Shown one piece after another: positions 51,255 through 61,108 of a stretch of DNA of 64,000 bases (positions within the stretch are counted from its first letter, which is position 1; the number at the start of each line of letters is the position of its first letter). This stretch comes from DATFVJ01 sp963727015. Lineage in GTDB: Bacteria > Actinomycetota > Actinomycetes > Streptosporangiales > Streptosporangiaceae. A model generated the notes under the pieces. The model worked only from the letters and a program-made list of their open reading frames with translations. It did no database searches and was not told where the DNA came from. The DNA is taken from contig CAVSEV010000004.1 in assembly GCA_963727015.1 (NCBI GenBank), positions 29,912 through 93,911 on the forward strand. Reading direction: 5' to 3'. The translations under genes were made by a program, and so were the position numbers.

Positions 51255-52165
51255 CTCGCCTCCGGATGTGCGCGGGCAAAGCTCTGCAACTCGGCGAGCA
51301 GGTAGCCCATCGCCTCGGTGTGCAACCCGTGCCGCCCCGTCCTGCCGGACACCCCGGCCAGCGGTGACGCGTCGGGCCACTCCAGGGTGGCGGCCGCGAG
51401 CACCTGCGAAAGCACCTGGTCGAACTCTTCGCGCAGCTCCGCTGGGTCGGCACCGACGCCAGCCCGTGCCATGCTGCGCTCCACCTCGTGTGCGGCGAAC
51501 AGCTCATCGACCATCGGCCAGATCGCGGCTAGCCCAGCCTGCATCCGCTGGTGCGACTGGCCGGTGCCGTCGCCGAGGCGCACGGCCCACTGGGCCGCGT
51601 AGTCCCTGTGGTATGCGACCTCCTTGACGCCCTTGGCCGCGATCGCGGCGAGGACTGGGTCGCGTGAGTCCAGCAGGCGCTGCAGCAGCGCGAGCCGCCA
51701 GGTGGCGAACACCAGGAGCTGGGCGATCAGATCGCCGAAGTTGCCGCGCGCGACTTCGACCAGCCGCACGTTGCGGAACTCATGCTCTGCACGGAAGAAC
51801 GCGTAGTCGTCCTCACCGCGCCCGCTGCCATCGGCCTTTCCCGCCCTGGTGAAGAGCAGCCGGGCCTGGCCAAGCAGGTCGAGCGCGATGTTGGCGATCG
51901 CCATCTCGTCCTCAAGCTCGGGGGCGTTGGTGCACCATTCCTGCAGCCGGTGCGACATGACGAGTGCGTCGTCGCCCAGCATCAGGCAGTAGACGGCCAG
52001 GTCGTCGCGGTCCACGTCGGGAGGCACCGAGGTGTCGACGCCGGCCAGCGGGTCTTCGAACCCCGTGCCGAACGCCCACCGCGAGTCCGCGGTGGCACCT
52101 GCATCATCATTCATGGATTCGGCGGCAGCGTCGGTCATGGCTTCTTCGGCGTCGTCGATGGACAT
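51248..52165 (-). CDS. paaC: Phenylacetyl-CoA epoxidase structural subunit
   Basis: The 305-aa product is the non-catalytic ferritin-like partner of PaaA: LAVYCLMLGDDALVMSHRLQEW, IANIALDLLGQARLL and DDYAFFRAEHEFRNVRLVE are conserved, and KEVAYHRDYAAQWAVRLGDG lies in the second half. It forms a heterodimer with PaaA. It has an acidic N-terminal extension of about 40 residues with several alternative Met starts. It lies 7 bp after paaB. Confidence 0.92.
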   Translation of the reverse strand: MSIDDAEEAMTDAAAESMNDDAGATADSRWAFGTGFEDPLAGVDTSVPPDVDRDDLAVYCLMLGDDALVMSHRLQEWCTNAPELEDEMAIANIALDLLGQARLLFTRAGKADGSGRGEDDYAFFRAEHEFRNVRLVEVARGNFGDLIAQLLVFATWRLALLQRLLDSRDPVLAAIAAKGVKEVAYHRDYAAQWAVRLGDGTGQSHQRMQAGLAAIWPMVDELFAAHEVERSMARAGVGADPAELREEFDQVLSQVLAAATLEWPDASPLAGVSGRTGRHGLHTEAMGYLLAELQSFARAHPEARW

Positions 52166-52172
52166 CGGTCAC

Positions 52173-52481
52173 TCACATATTCGGTACGTCGTCGGGGATG
52201 TGGTAGAAGGTCGGGTGCCGGTACACCTTGTCACCGGCCGGTGCGAAGAACGGGTCCTTCTCGTCCGGGCTTGACGCGGTGATATCGGCTGATCTGACCA
52301 CCCAAATGCTCACGCCCTCGTTGCGGCGGGTATAGAGATCACGGGCGTTGTGCAGGGCCATTTCCGCATCGCTGGCATGCAGAGACCCGACGTGCACGTG
52401 GTTCAGCCCCCGCCTGCTGCGCACGAACACCTCGTACAGTGGCCAGTCACGGGTGACCGGACTTGGCGTCACGTCGTTCAT
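52173..52481 (-). CDS. paaB: Phenylacetyl-CoA epoxidase subunit B
   Basis: The 102-aa product has the PaaB signature WPLYEVFVRSRRGLNHVHVGSLHASDAEMAL, then YTRRNEGVSIWVVRSADI and a C-terminal KVYRHPTFYHIPDDVPNM. PaaB bridges PaaAC dimers in the oxygenase complex. The ATG at 52481 overlaps the paaA stop by 4 bp. Confidence 0.93.
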   Translation of the reverse strand: MNDVTPSPVTRDWPLYEVFVRSRRGLNHVHVGSLHASDAEMALHNARDLYTRRNEGVSIWVVRSADITASSPDEKDPFFAPAGDKVYRHPTFYHIPDDVPNM

Positions 52482-53569
52482 GCCGCGGCCGCCCTTCTCG
52501 CTGCCTGCTTCGCCGCGTACGCAGCCGCGGCGTCGCGCACCCACGTCCCTTCCTCATGCGCCTTGCGGCGCTGGGCGATGCGCTGGGCGTTGCATGGCCC
52601 GTGGCCGGCGACGACGCGGTTGAACTCGTCCCAGTCGACCGGTCCGAAGTCGTAGTGCCCGCGCTCGGCGTTCCACATCAGGTCCGGGTCGGGCAGCGTC
52701 AGGCCCAGCGCTTCGGCCTGCGGCACGGCCATGTCGATGAACCGCTGCCGCAGCTCGTCGTTGCTGTGCTGCTTGATTTTCCAGGCAATTGAGCGCGCGG
52801 AGTTGGGCGACGCGTCGTCGGTCGGGCCGAACATCATCAGCGATGGCCACCACCACCGGTCCGCCGCGTCCTGCACCATCGCCCGCTGGGCGTCGGTGCC
52901 ACGCATCATTGTCATCAGCAGCTCGTAGCCCTGCCGCTGGTGGAAGGTCTCCTCCTTGCAGATGCGGATCATGGCCCGGGCGTACGGCCCGTACGAGCTG
53001 CGGCACAGCGGGACCTGGTTGCAGATCGCGGAGCCGTCCACCAGCCAGCCGATAACACCGATATCGGCGAAACTCGGCGTCGGGTAGTTGAAGATCGACG
53101 AGTACTTCTGCTTGCCGTCGATCAGCCACTCGGTCAGGTCCGCACGGTCCACACCGAGGGTTTCCGCGGCGGCGTACAGGTATAGCCCGTGCCCCGCCTC
53201 GTCCTGCACCTTCGCGAGCAGGATCGCCTTACGGCGCAGGGAGGGCGCGCGAGTGATCCAGTTGCCCTCCGGCTGCATACCGATGATCTCCGAGTGCGCG
53301 TGCTGGGCGATCTGCCTGACCAGCGTCTTGCGGTAACCATCGGGCATCCAGTCCCGCGGTTCGACCCGCTGGCCCTGGTCGATCGTGCGCTCGAAGTGCC
53401 GCGCCAGGTCCTGGCCGTCCCGGCCCTCGTGGCCGTCCCGGCCCTCGTGGCCGTCCCGGCCGCCGCGGCTGTCGCGGCTGTCCCTGCCGCCGTGGCCGTC
53501 GTGGCCGTCGTGGCCGTCGTGGCTGTCGTGGCCTTTGTGGCCGTTCCGGCCGGACGGGGACGCTCTCAT
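52478..53569 (-). CDS. paaA: Phenylacetyl-CoA epoxidase catalytic subunit with His/Asp/Gly-rich leader
   Basis: The 363-aa product has the di-iron ligands in AKVQDEAGHGLYLY and CKEETFHQRQGYELL (ExxH type) and the conserved PRDWMPDGYRKTLVRQIAQH start. It epoxidises the ring of phenylacetyl-CoA. The conserved protein begins only near residue 54; before it lies a low-complexity leader of GHDGHDGH and GRDGHEGRDG repeats encoded by 9-bp and 18-bp DNA units. No other start codon exists between the leader and the conserved region, and the ATG overlaps the paaZ stop (ATGA), so the leader is translated. It could bind metal, but this is unproved. Confidence 0.93.
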   Translation of the reverse strand: MRASPSGRNGHKGHDSHDGHDGHDGHGGRDSRDSRGGRDGHEGRDGHEGRDGQDLARHFERTIDQGQRVEPRDWMPDGYRKTLVRQIAQHAHSEIIGMQPEGNWITRAPSLRRKAILLAKVQDEAGHGLYLYAAAETLGVDRADLTEWLIDGKQKYSSIFNYPTPSFADIGVIGWLVDGSAICNQVPLCRSSYGPYARAMIRICKEETFHQRQGYELLMTMMRGTDAQRAMVQDAADRWWWPSLMMFGPTDDASPNSARSIAWKIKQHSNDELRQRFIDMAVPQAEALGLTLPDPDLMWNAERGHYDFGPVDWDEFNRVVAGHGPCNAQRIAQRRKAHEEGTWVRDAAAAYAAKQAARRAAAA

Positions 53570-55602
53570 TGCCTCGTCTCCTTCGACACCAGAGTCAGCA
53601 AGTCGTACCTCGCCACTGACGCCTGGTTCTGGTTGGTCACATCGGCGTCCCAGCGGACTTCGCCGTAGTCGGCGTTCTCCCGCGGCGTGATCTGCTTGGC
53701 GGTCAGCGTTACCGTCAGCTCATCCCCCGGCTTGACCGGGGTCACGAAGCGCAGGTTCTCCAGGCCGTAGTTGGCGAGCACCGGTCCAGGCTCGGGCGAC
53801 ACGAACATCCCGGCCGCGAACGACAGGATCAGGTAGCCGTGCGCGACGATCCCGCCGAACAGCGGGTTCGCCGCAGCCGCGGCCTCGTCGGTATGCGCGT
53901 AAAAGGTGTCGCCGGTGAATTCGGCGAAGTGGTCCACGTCCTCGCGGGTAACCGTGCGCGGCCCTGCGACCACCGTGTCCCCGACCTTGAGCTCGGCCAG
54001 CGACTTGCGGAACGGGTGCACGGACGCGTCACCTCGCCGGCCGCCTGGCACCCAGCGGCCGGTGACCGCGCCGAGCATCGTCGGACTGCCCTGCACGGCC
54101 GTGCGCTGCATGTGGTGCAGCACGCTCCGGATACCACCAAGCTCCTCGCCGCCACCAGCGCGGCCTGGCCCGCCGTGCACCAGCGCGGGCATCGGTGCGC
54201 CGTGCCCGGTCGACTCCTTCGCGTCCTCTGCGTCGAGTACGAGCAGCCTGCCGTGCCAGGGCGCGACGCCGAGCACGATTTCGCGGGCAAACGACGCGTC
54301 ACCGGTCACCACCGACCCGGCGAGGCTGCCGTCGCCGCGCGCGGCGAGCTCGATCAGCTGCCCGGCCGAGGTGTAGGGCAGCAAGGTCGACACCGGCCCG
54401 AACGCCTCCACCTCGTGCGGCTCCGCCCGGTCCGGGTCGTCGCCGCGCAGCAGCACAGGCGAGACGAACGCGCCACTTTCGGCATCCGCGTCCACGACCT
54501 CGACGCGCTCGGGGTCGCCGAAGACAACCCGGCCGGCACTGAGCAGCGCCTTCAGTGAGCGCCGTACCTCTTCCCGCTGCTCGAGGCTGGCCAGCGGTCC
54601 CATCCGCACGGCTGGGTTGGCCGGATTGCCGACCGTCACCTTCGCCAGCCGCTCAGCCGCCGCCGCGGCGACGTCGTCCATCAGCCCGGCCGGCACGAAC
54701 GCGCGCCTGATGGCGGTGCACTTCTGCCCCGCCTTTACCGTCATCTCGGCGACAAGCTGCTTGACGTACAGGTCGAATTCCGCCGTTCCCGGTACGGCAT
54801 CCGGGCCGAGGACGGACATGTTCAGCGAGTCGGCCTCGGCATTGAACCGCACCGAGTTACGCACGATCGCCGGATGCGCGCGCAGCTTGCGCGCGGTGGC
54901 GGCTGAGCCGGTGAACGAGACGAGATCCTGACTGGTCAGATGGTCGAGCAGAGTGCCGGTGCTACCGCAGATCAGCTGCAAAGACCCCGCGGGCAGCAGC
55001 CCAGATTCCACCATCAGCTCGACCAGGCGTGCGGTGAGGTACGCGGTCTGGCTGGCCGGCTTTACCAGGCTTGGTACGCCGGCCAGGAAGGCGGGCGCGA
55101 ATTTCTCTAGCGGGCCCCACACGGGGAAGTTGAACGCGTTGACCTGGACCGCCACCCCGTGCAGCGACGTGCAGATGTGCTGGCCGACGAAGGTGCCGCC
55201 CCTGCCCAGCGGCTCGACGTTGCCTTCGACATAGACGGTGGCGTTCGGCAGTTCCCTGGTGCCCTTGCTCGCGTAGGCGGATAGGACGGCGATGCCGCCG
55301 TCCACGTCGAATTTCGAGTCCCCGAGGGTCGCACCGGTCCTCGTGGACAGCGCGTACAGGTCTTCGCGGTGCTCGCGCAGGTAGGATCCCAGCGACTTCA
55401 GCAGCGCGGCCCGCTGGTGGAAGGTCAGCCCGCGCAGGGCGGGACCGCCGACGGCACGGCCGTGGTCGAGGGCGGCGGCCATGTCGATGCCGGCCGATGA
55501 GATACGCGCGACCTCCTCCCCTGTCACGGCGTCGTGCAGCGGCCTGCCTTCGTCATCCGGCGTCTGCCACCGGCCTGAGACGTAACTGCGCAGCGTGCTC
55601 AT
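53566..55602 (-). CDS. paaZ: Bifunctional oxepin-CoA hydrolase/aldehyde dehydrogenase
   Basis: The 678-aa product joins an aldehyde dehydrogenase to a MaoC-type hydratase. The first part (about 1-515) has Glu in RFNAEADSLNMSVLGPDA and the catalytic Cys in KAGQKCTAIRRAF. The second part (about 530-678) has FAEFTGDTFYAHTDEAAAAA and PLFGGIVAHGYLILSFAAG. PaaZ opens the oxepin ring and oxidises the aldehyde formed. It is the first gene of the operon; a TetR-type palindrome sits 34-61 bp upstream of its ATG. Confidence 0.93.
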   Translation of the reverse strand: MSTLRSYVSGRWQTPDDEGRPLHDAVTGEEVARISSAGIDMAAALDHGRAVGGPALRGLTFHQRAALLKSLGSYLREHREDLYALSTRTGATLGDSKFDVDGGIAVLSAYASKGTRELPNATVYVEGNVEPLGRGGTFVGQHICTSLHGVAVQVNAFNFPVWGPLEKFAPAFLAGVPSLVKPASQTAYLTARLVELMVESGLLPAGSLQLICGSTGTLLDHLTSQDLVSFTGSAATARKLRAHPAIVRNSVRFNAEADSLNMSVLGPDAVPGTAEFDLYVKQLVAEMTVKAGQKCTAIRRAFVPAGLMDDVAAAAAERLAKVTVGNPANPAVRMGPLASLEQREEVRRSLKALLSAGRVVFGDPERVEVVDADAESGAFVSPVLLRGDDPDRAEPHEVEAFGPVSTLLPYTSAGQLIELAARGDGSLAGSVVTGDASFAREIVLGVAPWHGRLLVLDAEDAKESTGHGAPMPALVHGGPGRAGGGEELGGIRSVLHHMQRTAVQGSPTMLGAVTGRWVPGGRRGDASVHPFRKSLAELKVGDTVVAGPRTVTREDVDHFAEFTGDTFYAHTDEAAAAANPLFGGIVAHGYLILSFAAGMFVSPEPGPVLANYGLENLRFVTPVKPGDELTVTLTAKQITPRENADYGEVRWDADVTNQNQASVARYDLLTLVSKETRQ

Positions 55603-55635
55603 GCAGGCTGACCTCCTTGGAAGCCGTTTGCGGCT

Positions 55636-55663
55636 GAATTACTGACCGTTCGGTCAGTAATTC
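55636..55663. promoter_or_regulatory. Perfect palindromic operator for the adjacent TetR regulator
   Basis: GAATTACTGACCG and CGGTCAGTAATTC are exact inverted repeats around a 2-bp TT centre. The inner ACCGTTCGGT form is typical of TetR-family sites before phenylacetate genes. It lies between divergent paaZ and the tetR gene. Confidence 0.82.
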
Positions 55664-55834
55664 AATGGTAGCGTGCTGGCGTGGCTGAAGATAGCCGCGG
55701 GAGCGCGGTTCTTCTGTTTGCGCGCGGCGGGCTGGACTGTTCAGTGCGAACACGGAGCTTAATGATCACTCAGAGCGATGCGCCGCGTGGTCGGCTGGCG
55801 AGGCAGGCGTGACATGCCCTGCGATACTCGTGCC

Positions 55835-56464
55835 ATGACCGTGCCGCGCCCGGTCGGGTCCGCCAGACGAGGCCGGCCGGGCTACGACCTCGAAACCCTG
55901 CTCCAGGTCGCGGCGGAGCTTTTCGAAGAACGCGGCTACGACGGCACCAGCATGGAGGACCTCGCCCGCAAGCTCGGCATCACCAAATCCGCCATCTATC
56001 ACCACGTGACGGGCAAGGAAGAGCTGCTGCGCCTGGCTGTCGACAGGGCGCTCGACGGCCTGTTCGCAGCGGTCGACGAGCTCGGCTCAGTCGACGGGCC
56101 CGCGGTCGAACGCCTCGAGCACCTCGTGCGGGCCAGCGTCATGGTGCTGGCGGAGCAGTTCCCCTTCGTCACGCTGCTGCTGCGGGTACGGGGCAACACC
56201 AAGGTGGAGCGGGATGCGCTCGCGCGCCGCCGTGCCTTCGACCACATCGTGACCGAGCTGGCCACCGAGGCCGCCGCCGAGGGCGATCTGCTGCCCGGCA
56301 TCGACCCCGCCATCGCTGGGCGTCTGCTGTTCGGCATGATCAACTCCCTCATCGAGTGGTACCAGCCACGCGGCAGTACCAGCGGGGCCGACCTCGCGGA
56401 CATGGTCGTGTCCGTCGCCTTCAACGGCCTTCGGGCCCGGCCCGATCGGTTATCGCGCTCGTGA
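55835..56464 (+). CDS. paaR: TetR-family regulator of phenylacetate catabolism (PaaR-like)
   Basis: The 209-aa product has an N-terminal TetR helix-turn-helix: YDLETLLQVAAELFEERGYDG, then SMEDLARKLGITKSAIYHHVTGKEELL. Its C-terminal ligand domain is of the type found in PaaR proteins (LLLRVRGNTKVERDALARRRAFD). It is divergent from paaZ and a perfect palindrome lies between them, so it probably represses paaZABCDE until phenylacetyl-CoA binds. The ATG at 55835 gives the usual short leader; an ATG at 55814 is possible. Confidence 0.85.
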   Translation: MTVPRPVGSARRGRPGYDLETLLQVAAELFEERGYDGTSMEDLARKLGITKSAIYHHVTGKEELLRLAVDRALDGLFAAVDELGSVDGPAVERLEHLVRASVMVLAEQFPFVTLLLRVRGNTKVERDALARRRAFDHIVTELATEAAAEGDLLPGIDPAIAGRLLFGMINSLIEWYQPRGSTSGADLADMVVSVAFNGLRARPDRLSRS

Positions 56465-56465
56465 T

Positions 56466-56519
56466 CCTGACGGCTGCGCGGCACCGGCCACCGGCGGCTC
56501 TGCGGGGGATCCCGGGGGT
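56466..56519. repeat. Composite 3'-end repeat, copy 3
   Basis: CCTGACGGCTGCGCGG follows directly after the tetR stop codon and CTGCGGGGGATCCCGGGGG lies at 56501-56519. The same two blocks occur after the multicopper oxidase gene and, inverted, after lysA. Here they separate the convergent tetR and paaX-family genes and may work as a terminator. Confidence 0.5.
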
Positions 56520-56552
56520 CGGCCAATCAGTGGGAATCGGGGCAGCACAGTG

Positions 56553-57533
56553 TCACCCGGCGTCGTTAAGGCGTTTCCATTCGATCCGCGCCTCGGCGGA
56601 CCAGCGCCCGTGCTTGTCGGCGAAAAGCCGGGCCGCCTTGAGGCCGCTCCACCGGGCCGGCAGCAGTTCGCGGGGCAGCGCGGGGTCGATGGCGGGGAAC
56701 CTGCGCCAGGCGTGTACCAGCTCGACCTGCCGCGCCAGCACGTCATCATGGTCGCGGCCGCCGAACTCGTCGATGAACTGCCCGTACTCCTTTTCGATCG
56801 CGCCGAGGTCCCACGCCGCGCTCACCATGGCGCGCACATCGGAAAGGCCGGAACGGGTCGCGACGAACATGTGGGTATCGTCGGCGATCCCTGCCTCGCG
56901 CAGCACCTGCGTCACTTCGGCTGCCCGCTCTGGGTGGGTGCTGATCCATAGGCCCGGGCCCAGGGAACCGAAACCAGCCCAGCTCAGCAGGTTGCGCACA
57001 TTGTGCCGCGCGCTTCTGTCACTGTCGGGAATGCGGGCCGCGACGAGCAGCCAGCGCCCATCCCAGTTGTCCGCTGGCCCGGTGAAGGAGTAGATGCGTT
57101 CGGCACCGTCGGTCAGCAGCCGCCGCGCGGCATCGGTGAGATGCCAGCGGGTACGGCGGCCGGACTTCTCCGCGGACAGCCAGCCCGCGCCGGCCGTGCG
57201 CATCAGCGCCTGCCTGGTCGTCTTCTCCTCAATGCCGAGCCGCGCCAATGCGGCAATCACCGCCGACGTCCAGGCGATACCGCCGCCGGTCAGCACGAAC
57301 TCACCGAGCAGGGTAAACAGCAGTCCGCGCGCGCTCGGCGCGCCTGCGGCGTCCCGCCTCGACAACATCGGGGCCGACGTCGCCGCTGTCGGCGTCGCTG
57401 CCGCTCGCGTCTCTCCTGCCGCCCGCGTCGCGCCTGCCGCCCGCGTCGCGCCTGCCGCCCGCGTCGCGCCTGCCGCCCGCGTCGCGCCTGCCGCCCGCGT
57501 CGCGCCTGCCGCTGGCGTCCCGTTGCTCCCCAT
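56553..57533 (-). CDS. PaaX-family transcriptional regulator with Ala/Thr/Arg repeat leader
   Basis: The 326-aa product has the PaaX winged helix (SARGLLFTLLGEFVLTGGG and WTSAVIAALARLGIEEKTTRQALMR). The central PaaX domain follows (WDGRWLLVAARIPDSDRSARHNV and LLSWAGFGSLGPGLWIS), then the C-terminal part (WRRFPAIDPALPRELLPARWSG). Before it lie six GATRAA hexapeptides from an 18-bp DNA repeat (about 57410-57515). The ATG at 57533 has GAGAGG upstream, which supports translation of the repeats; an internal ATG at 57368 has no ribosome-binding site. It is divergent from boxC and likely regulates the box genes; PaaX proteins answer to aryl-CoA esters. Confidence 0.87.
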   Translation of the reverse strand: MGSNGTPAAGATRAAGATRAAGATRAAGATRAAGATRAAGETRAAATPTAATSAPMLSRRDAAGAPSARGLLFTLLGEFVLTGGGIAWTSAVIAALARLGIEEKTTRQALMRTAGAGWLSAEKSGRRTRWHLTDAARRLLTDGAERIYSFTGPADNWDGRWLLVAARIPDSDRSARHNVRNLLSWAGFGSLGPGLWISTHPERAAEVTQVLREAGIADDTHMFVATRSGLSDVRAMVSAAWDLGAIEKEYGQFIDEFGGRDHDDVLARQVELVHAWRRFPAIDPALPRELLPARWSGLKAARLFADKHGRWSAEARIEWKRLNDAG

Positions 57534-57651
57534 GGCACCTCTCGTAAGACGGGACGGGCCAGCTCGCATGCCCGGACCGCACGGTCTCCCGATTCTCCTG
57601 CATCTCCAGCCACAGCGCAGGCCCTTCGCGGCGTGGCTTTCAGGCGACGAT

Positions 57652-57669
57652 ATGCTACAAGTACTTTAC
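57652..57669. promoter_or_regulatory. Candidate PaaX-family operator upstream of boxC
   Basis: ATGCTACAAGTACTTTAC lies in a lower-GC stretch between the divergent paaX-family gene and boxC. A sequence identical at 15 of 18 positions (61018-61035) occurs before the aryl-CoA ligase gene, so both are candidate sites of one regulator. Confidence 0.55.
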
Positions 57670-57820
57670 TAAACAAGATGTGTATGTAGAGTATGACTGT
57701 CGGGCGAGTTTGCGGACCCGGACGGTTTGGGCACCCGGGCAGCATGAGTACCCGGGCAGTTTGAGCACCCGGGCAGCTTGACCACAGAGTTGGCCAGTTG
57801 AGCACAGGAGGATCCACGGG

Positions 57821-59557
57821 ATGACGGCAGCCGCTGCAGGACACCTCTCGACCGATGCTGGGCAGGACTGGCACGGGGAGGAGCCCCGCGGTCCCGCCGA
57901 GCGGGTCAGCTTCCAGGTCGAGCCAGGCCGCTACCGGCATTGGAAGCTCACCATCGACGGCGCGGTCGCGACGCTGGCGATGGACGTGGACGAGCGCGCC
58001 GGGCTGCGCGACGGCTACGAGCTGAAAATGAACTCCTATGACCTGGGTGTGGACATCGAGCTTTATGACGCGGTCCAGCGGCTGCGGTTCGAGCACCCGG
58101 CAGTACGCACCGTCGTGCTGACGAGCGGCAAAGAGAAGATCTTCAGCGCTGGCGCGAACATCCGGATGCTGGCCGTGTCGCCGCATGCGTGGAAGGTGAA
58201 CTTCTGCAAGTTCACCAACGAGACACGCAACGGCATGGAGGACGCGTCAGCGAACTCCGGACAGGTGTATCTGGCCGCGCTGAACGGCACCGCCTCGGGT
58301 GGCGGGTACGAGCTGGCCCTGGCGTGCGAGCACATCATGCTCGTCGACGACCGGTCCTCGGCCGTATCGCTTCCTGAACTGCCGCTGCTCGGGGTGCTGC
58401 CCGGAACGGGCGGTCTGACCCGGGTGGTGGACAAGCGCCATGTCCGCCGCGACCTGGCCGACTACTTCGCGACAAGGGCAGAAGGGCTGGGCGGGCAGAA
58501 GGCGGTGCAGTGGAAGCTGGTCGACGAGGTCGTCCCGCGGCCGAAATGGGACGAGACCGTCGCCGCGCGCGCCGCCGAGTTCACGGCGGGTTCCAGCCGC
58601 CCGGCGGATGCGTCAGGGATCACGCTGGCCCCGCTGGCCAAGCAGCGCGACGACGACCGGATCACCTACCCGTACCTGACCGCGGAGCTCGACCGGGCAG
58701 CGGGCACGGCGACGATCACCGTCGCCGGCCCGGGGCAGGACGCGCCCGCGGGCGTGGCGGACATATGCGCGCAGGGCACCGCCTTCTGGACGCTCGCCGT
58801 GACCCGCGCGCTCGATGACCTGATCCTCGACCTGCGCACCAACGAACTCGAACTCGGCACCTGGGTCGTCAAGACCGCCGGCGACCCGGAGCGGGTGCTG
58901 GCCTACGATCAGCTGCTGCTGGACAACAGCGGCCACTGGCTCGTCAACGAGATCGTGCACTACCTCAAGCGCACCCTGAAGCGCCTGGACGTGACCAGCC
59001 GCAGCATGATCGCGCTGATCGAGCCGGGCAGCTGTTTCGCCGGGTCGCTGCTCGAGCTCGCCCTGGCCGCGGACCGCACGTACATGCTGTCCGGGGTCTT
59101 CGAGGAGGTTGACCCGGATGCGGCGCCGGCTGCGGTCACGCTTGGGGAGATCAACCTGGGCCCGCTGCCTATGAGCAATGGGCTGAGCCGGCTTCAGACC
59201 CGCTTCCTCGACGACGACGCGCAACTGGCCGCGGTGCGCGATCGCGTCGGCAAGCCGCTGGAGGCCGATACCGCGGAGCAACTCGGCCTGGTCACCTTCG
59301 CGCCCGACGACATCGACTGGGACGAGGAGGTCCGCATCGCGGTAGAGGAACGGGCCAGTTTCAGCCCGGACGCGCTCAGCGGCCTGGAGGCGAACTACCG
59401 CTTCGCCGGCCCCGAGACGATGGAGACAAAGATCTTCGGGCGGCTGACGGCCTGGCAGAACTGGATCTTTATTCGGCCCAACGCGTCCGGCCCGGATGGC
59501 GCGCTGCGCAAATTCGGCACCGGGCAGCGCGCCCACTTCGACCGGAAGCGAGTTTGA
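57821..59557 (+). CDS. boxC: 2,3-Epoxybenzoyl-CoA dihydrolase
   Basis: The 578-aa product has two crotonase-like domains. The first has SGKEKIFSAGANIRMLAV near residue 107, LAALNGTASGGGYELALACE near 148 and LLGVLPGTGGLTRVVDKR near 190. The second, degenerate one includes MIALIEPGSCFAGSLLELALAADR near 400. This two-domain plan and length fit BoxC, which hydrolyses 2,3-epoxybenzoyl-CoA to an open-chain semialdehyde and formate. CAGGAGG lies before the ATG. It is followed 3 bp later by boxB. Confidence 0.92.
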   Translation: MTAAAAGHLSTDAGQDWHGEEPRGPAERVSFQVEPGRYRHWKLTIDGAVATLAMDVDERAGLRDGYELKMNSYDLGVDIELYDAVQRLRFEHPAVRTVVLTSGKEKIFSAGANIRMLAVSPHAWKVNFCKFTNETRNGMEDASANSGQVYLAALNGTASGGGYELALACEHIMLVDDRSSAVSLPELPLLGVLPGTGGLTRVVDKRHVRRDLADYFATRAEGLGGQKAVQWKLVDEVVPRPKWDETVAARAAEFTAGSSRPADASGITLAPLAKQRDDDRITYPYLTAELDRAAGTATITVAGPGQDAPAGVADICAQGTAFWTLAVTRALDDLILDLRTNELELGTWVVKTAGDPERVLAYDQLLLDNSGHWLVNEIVHYLKRTLKRLDVTSRSMIALIEPGSCFAGSLLELALAADRTYMLSGVFEEVDPDAAPAAVTLGEINLGPLPMSNGLSRLQTRFLDDDAQLAAVRDRVGKPLEADTAEQLGLVTFAPDDIDWDEEVRIAVEERASFSPDALSGLEANYRFAGPETMETKIFGRLTAWQNWIFIRPNASGPDGALRKFGTGQRAHFDRKRV

Positions 59558-59560
59558 GCA

Positions 59561-60982
<1,422 letters not shown>

Positions 60983-61017
60983 GCCGCCACGGCCGACCTT
61001 GTGCCACTGCGGAATAA

Positions 61018-61043
61018 ATGCTACGAATACGTTACATAACGTA
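61018..61043. promoter_or_regulatory. Candidate PaaX-family operator with a palindrome
   Basis: ATGCTACGAATACGTTAC (61018-61035) repeats the site before boxC with three changes. It overlaps a perfect 7-bp-arm palindrome, TACGTTACATAACGTA, at 61028-61043. It lies 66-91 bp upstream of the aryl-CoA ligase start. Confidence 0.55.
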
Positions 61044-61108
61044 CATCATTAGTCGAATTACGACGTCGTGGGTCGCTCCGCTGGCCGCCGGCGAAGGCGG
61101 GAGAGGTA

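Noticed and set aside
55681..55812. 43-codon GTG frame between paaZ and tetR
   Set aside because: It overlaps the operator region and lacks a ribosome-binding site or homologous protein.
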